A stretch of DNA of 64,000 nt from Myxococcota bacterium (GTDB taxonomy: Bacteria; Myxococcota_A; UBA9160; SMWR01): positions 62,001 through 126,000 of the forward strand of contig JBCCEW010000008.1 in NCBI GenBank assembly GCA_039030075.1. Direction: 5' to 3'. The notes under the pieces are model-generated. The model was not told where the DNA came from and did not search any database. It saw only the letters and a program-made list of their open reading frames with translations. The first letter of the stretch is position 1. Each line of letters opens with the position of its first letter. A program made the translations under genes and the position numbers. Below, one piece after another: positions 63,318 to 64,000 of the stretch.

Positions 63318-64000
63318 GCGCTGGGGCCCGCGGCGCGACGCGCAGTCATGATGAGGTCTCCGTCGAGCCCGGCGAAGCGCAAGAGCCGCTGCACCACGCG
63401 TCGCGCTGGTCCGTGGTGGGGATAGTCGACGGGAAGGGAGACCCGGCGGATCTGGTCGAGGCCTGCGGACAGCAGCAGCGCCCTCAGGGAGGTCGCGTCG
63501 AGATAGTAGAGGTGGGTCGGGTTCGTCCGATTCTCCCAGCGCTCTTTCAGCAGGCGCGCCTTGAGTCCGCGCGCGTTCGGCGTCCCGATCAGCAGCTCGC
63601 CGCCTTCGGTCAGAAGGTCGCTCAGGGAGGCGAGGGTCTTCCAGGGCATGCGCAGGTGCTCGATGACCTGCCACAGGACGATGACATCGAAGCGCGCGGA
63701 GCCCTCTGTGGCGCGCAGTGCGTCCAGCGTCTCATGGACGACGGCCTCCGCAGCGTGCTCCGCGAACTCGCGGGCCACACCATCGGCCTCGACGCCCAGC
63801 ACCTCGTACCCGGCTTCGCGCGCGGCGCGCAGCAGCCGCCCCGTGCCGCAACCGAAGTCGAGGAGCGTTCGGCCAGCGCGCTGGGGTCGTCGTCCCAGGT
63901 GTCGTGAGAGACTGCGGACCACGGCGTCGGGGCTGTCTTCGATGAGCCCGGTGCCGCTCTCGGGGTAGTAGAGGGTTCGGTAGTGCGCGTCGAGCGCCGC
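63314..64000 (-). CDS. Class I SAM-dependent methyltransferase (5' end outside window)
   Basis: The frame is open to the right edge, so at least 228 C-terminal residues are present and the true start is further right. LLDFGCGTGRLLRAAREAGYEVLGVEAD is the S-adenosylmethionine site (in parts: FGCGTGR and GVEAD), FDVIVLWQVIEHLRMPW is the family's post-II region, and GGELLIGTPNARG motif III. The upstream residues HYRTLYYPESGTGL read as genuine coding. Methyltransferases of this type modify sugars or lipids in surface glycan loci. Confidence 0.9.
   Translation of the reverse strand, partial: AALDAHYRTLYYPESGTGLIEDSPDAVVRSLSRHLGRRPQRAGRTLLDFGCGTGRLLRAAREAGYEVLGVEADGVAREFAEHAAEAVVHETLDALRATEGSARFDVIVLWQVIEHLRMPWKTLASLSDLLTEGGELLIGTPNARGLKARLLKERWENRTNPTHLYYLDATSLRALLLSAGLDQIRRVSLPVDYPHHGPARRVVQRLLRFAGLDGDLIMTARRAAGPSA

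Overview
This 64 kb window is a densely packed, very G+C-rich bacterial chromosome segment with about 55 genes, no rRNA, tRNA, CRISPR or recognisable transposon, and, unusually, no gene I can recognise as a DNA-binding transcription factor. Gene content (Prc protease, several lipoproteins, PlsC, WaaG-like glycosyltransferase, exosortase, AddAB, an LLM-class flavin/F420 oxidoreductase, bacterioferritin plus Bfd) points to a Gram-negative, deltaproteobacteria-like lineage such as an uncultured Myxococcota or Binatota relative. That placement is inference from gene content only.

Layout. 1-5.2 kb: end of an LPS-type glycosyltransferase, a J-like/FGE-domain fusion, an active rhomboid protease, a small monooxygenase-fold protein and a PfkB kinase. 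5.2-9.4 kb (minus): BolA family protein, Prc protease, a 420-bp hairpin-rich gap and ahcY. 9.5-12.8 kb: AEC transporter, ApaG, SDR, ChaC-like enzyme and a DUF3617 protein. 12.8-17.4 kb (minus): a four-gene MacAB-type exporter operon, preceded by a 55-codon gene with its own promoter-like, Shine-Dalgarno and terminator sequences. 17.5-26.8 kb: mixed metabolic and housekeeping genes, including a translationally coupled TrmH / glutamine amidotransferase / IlvC-like set. 26.8-32.6 kb (minus): a compact four-gene cluster built around an 872-residue LysM-metzincin protein; this is the most accessory-looking and least explained part of the window. 32.7-34.3 kb: TerB-like protein, bacterioferritin and Bfd with a Fur-like site. 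34.3-41.1 kb: addB-addA. 41.2-44.4 kb: a ThDP enzyme and an aldehyde dehydrogenase. 44.6-47 kb: an FG-GAP secreted protein, a short exosortase and a small membrane partner. 47-58.8 kb: asnS, a glycosyltransferase, a PHP/DUF3604 lipoprotein, a catalytically dead rhomboid fused to a repeat region, an acyl-CoA carboxylase beta subunit and an anchored alkaline-phosphatase-superfamily protein with a partner lipoprotein. 58.9-64 kb: a surface polysaccharide locus (TagA-type, polyprenyl-phosphate sugar transferase, GT4, GT2, methyltransferase) running off the right edge.

How the parts connect. Most genes are in short runs with 4-base start/stop overlaps, so translational coupling is widespread. About ten genes at the head of transcription units have a TAnnnT-type hexamer only 6-9 bases before the start codon and no Shine-Dalgarno sequence, which suggests frequent leaderless transcripts. 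The features most worth follow-up are the LysM-metzincin cluster with two paralogous partner proteins, the exporter-linked small gene, the IlvC-like enzyme with altered catalytic residues, the bacterioferritin missing both ferroxidase histidines, and the dead rhomboid fusion.
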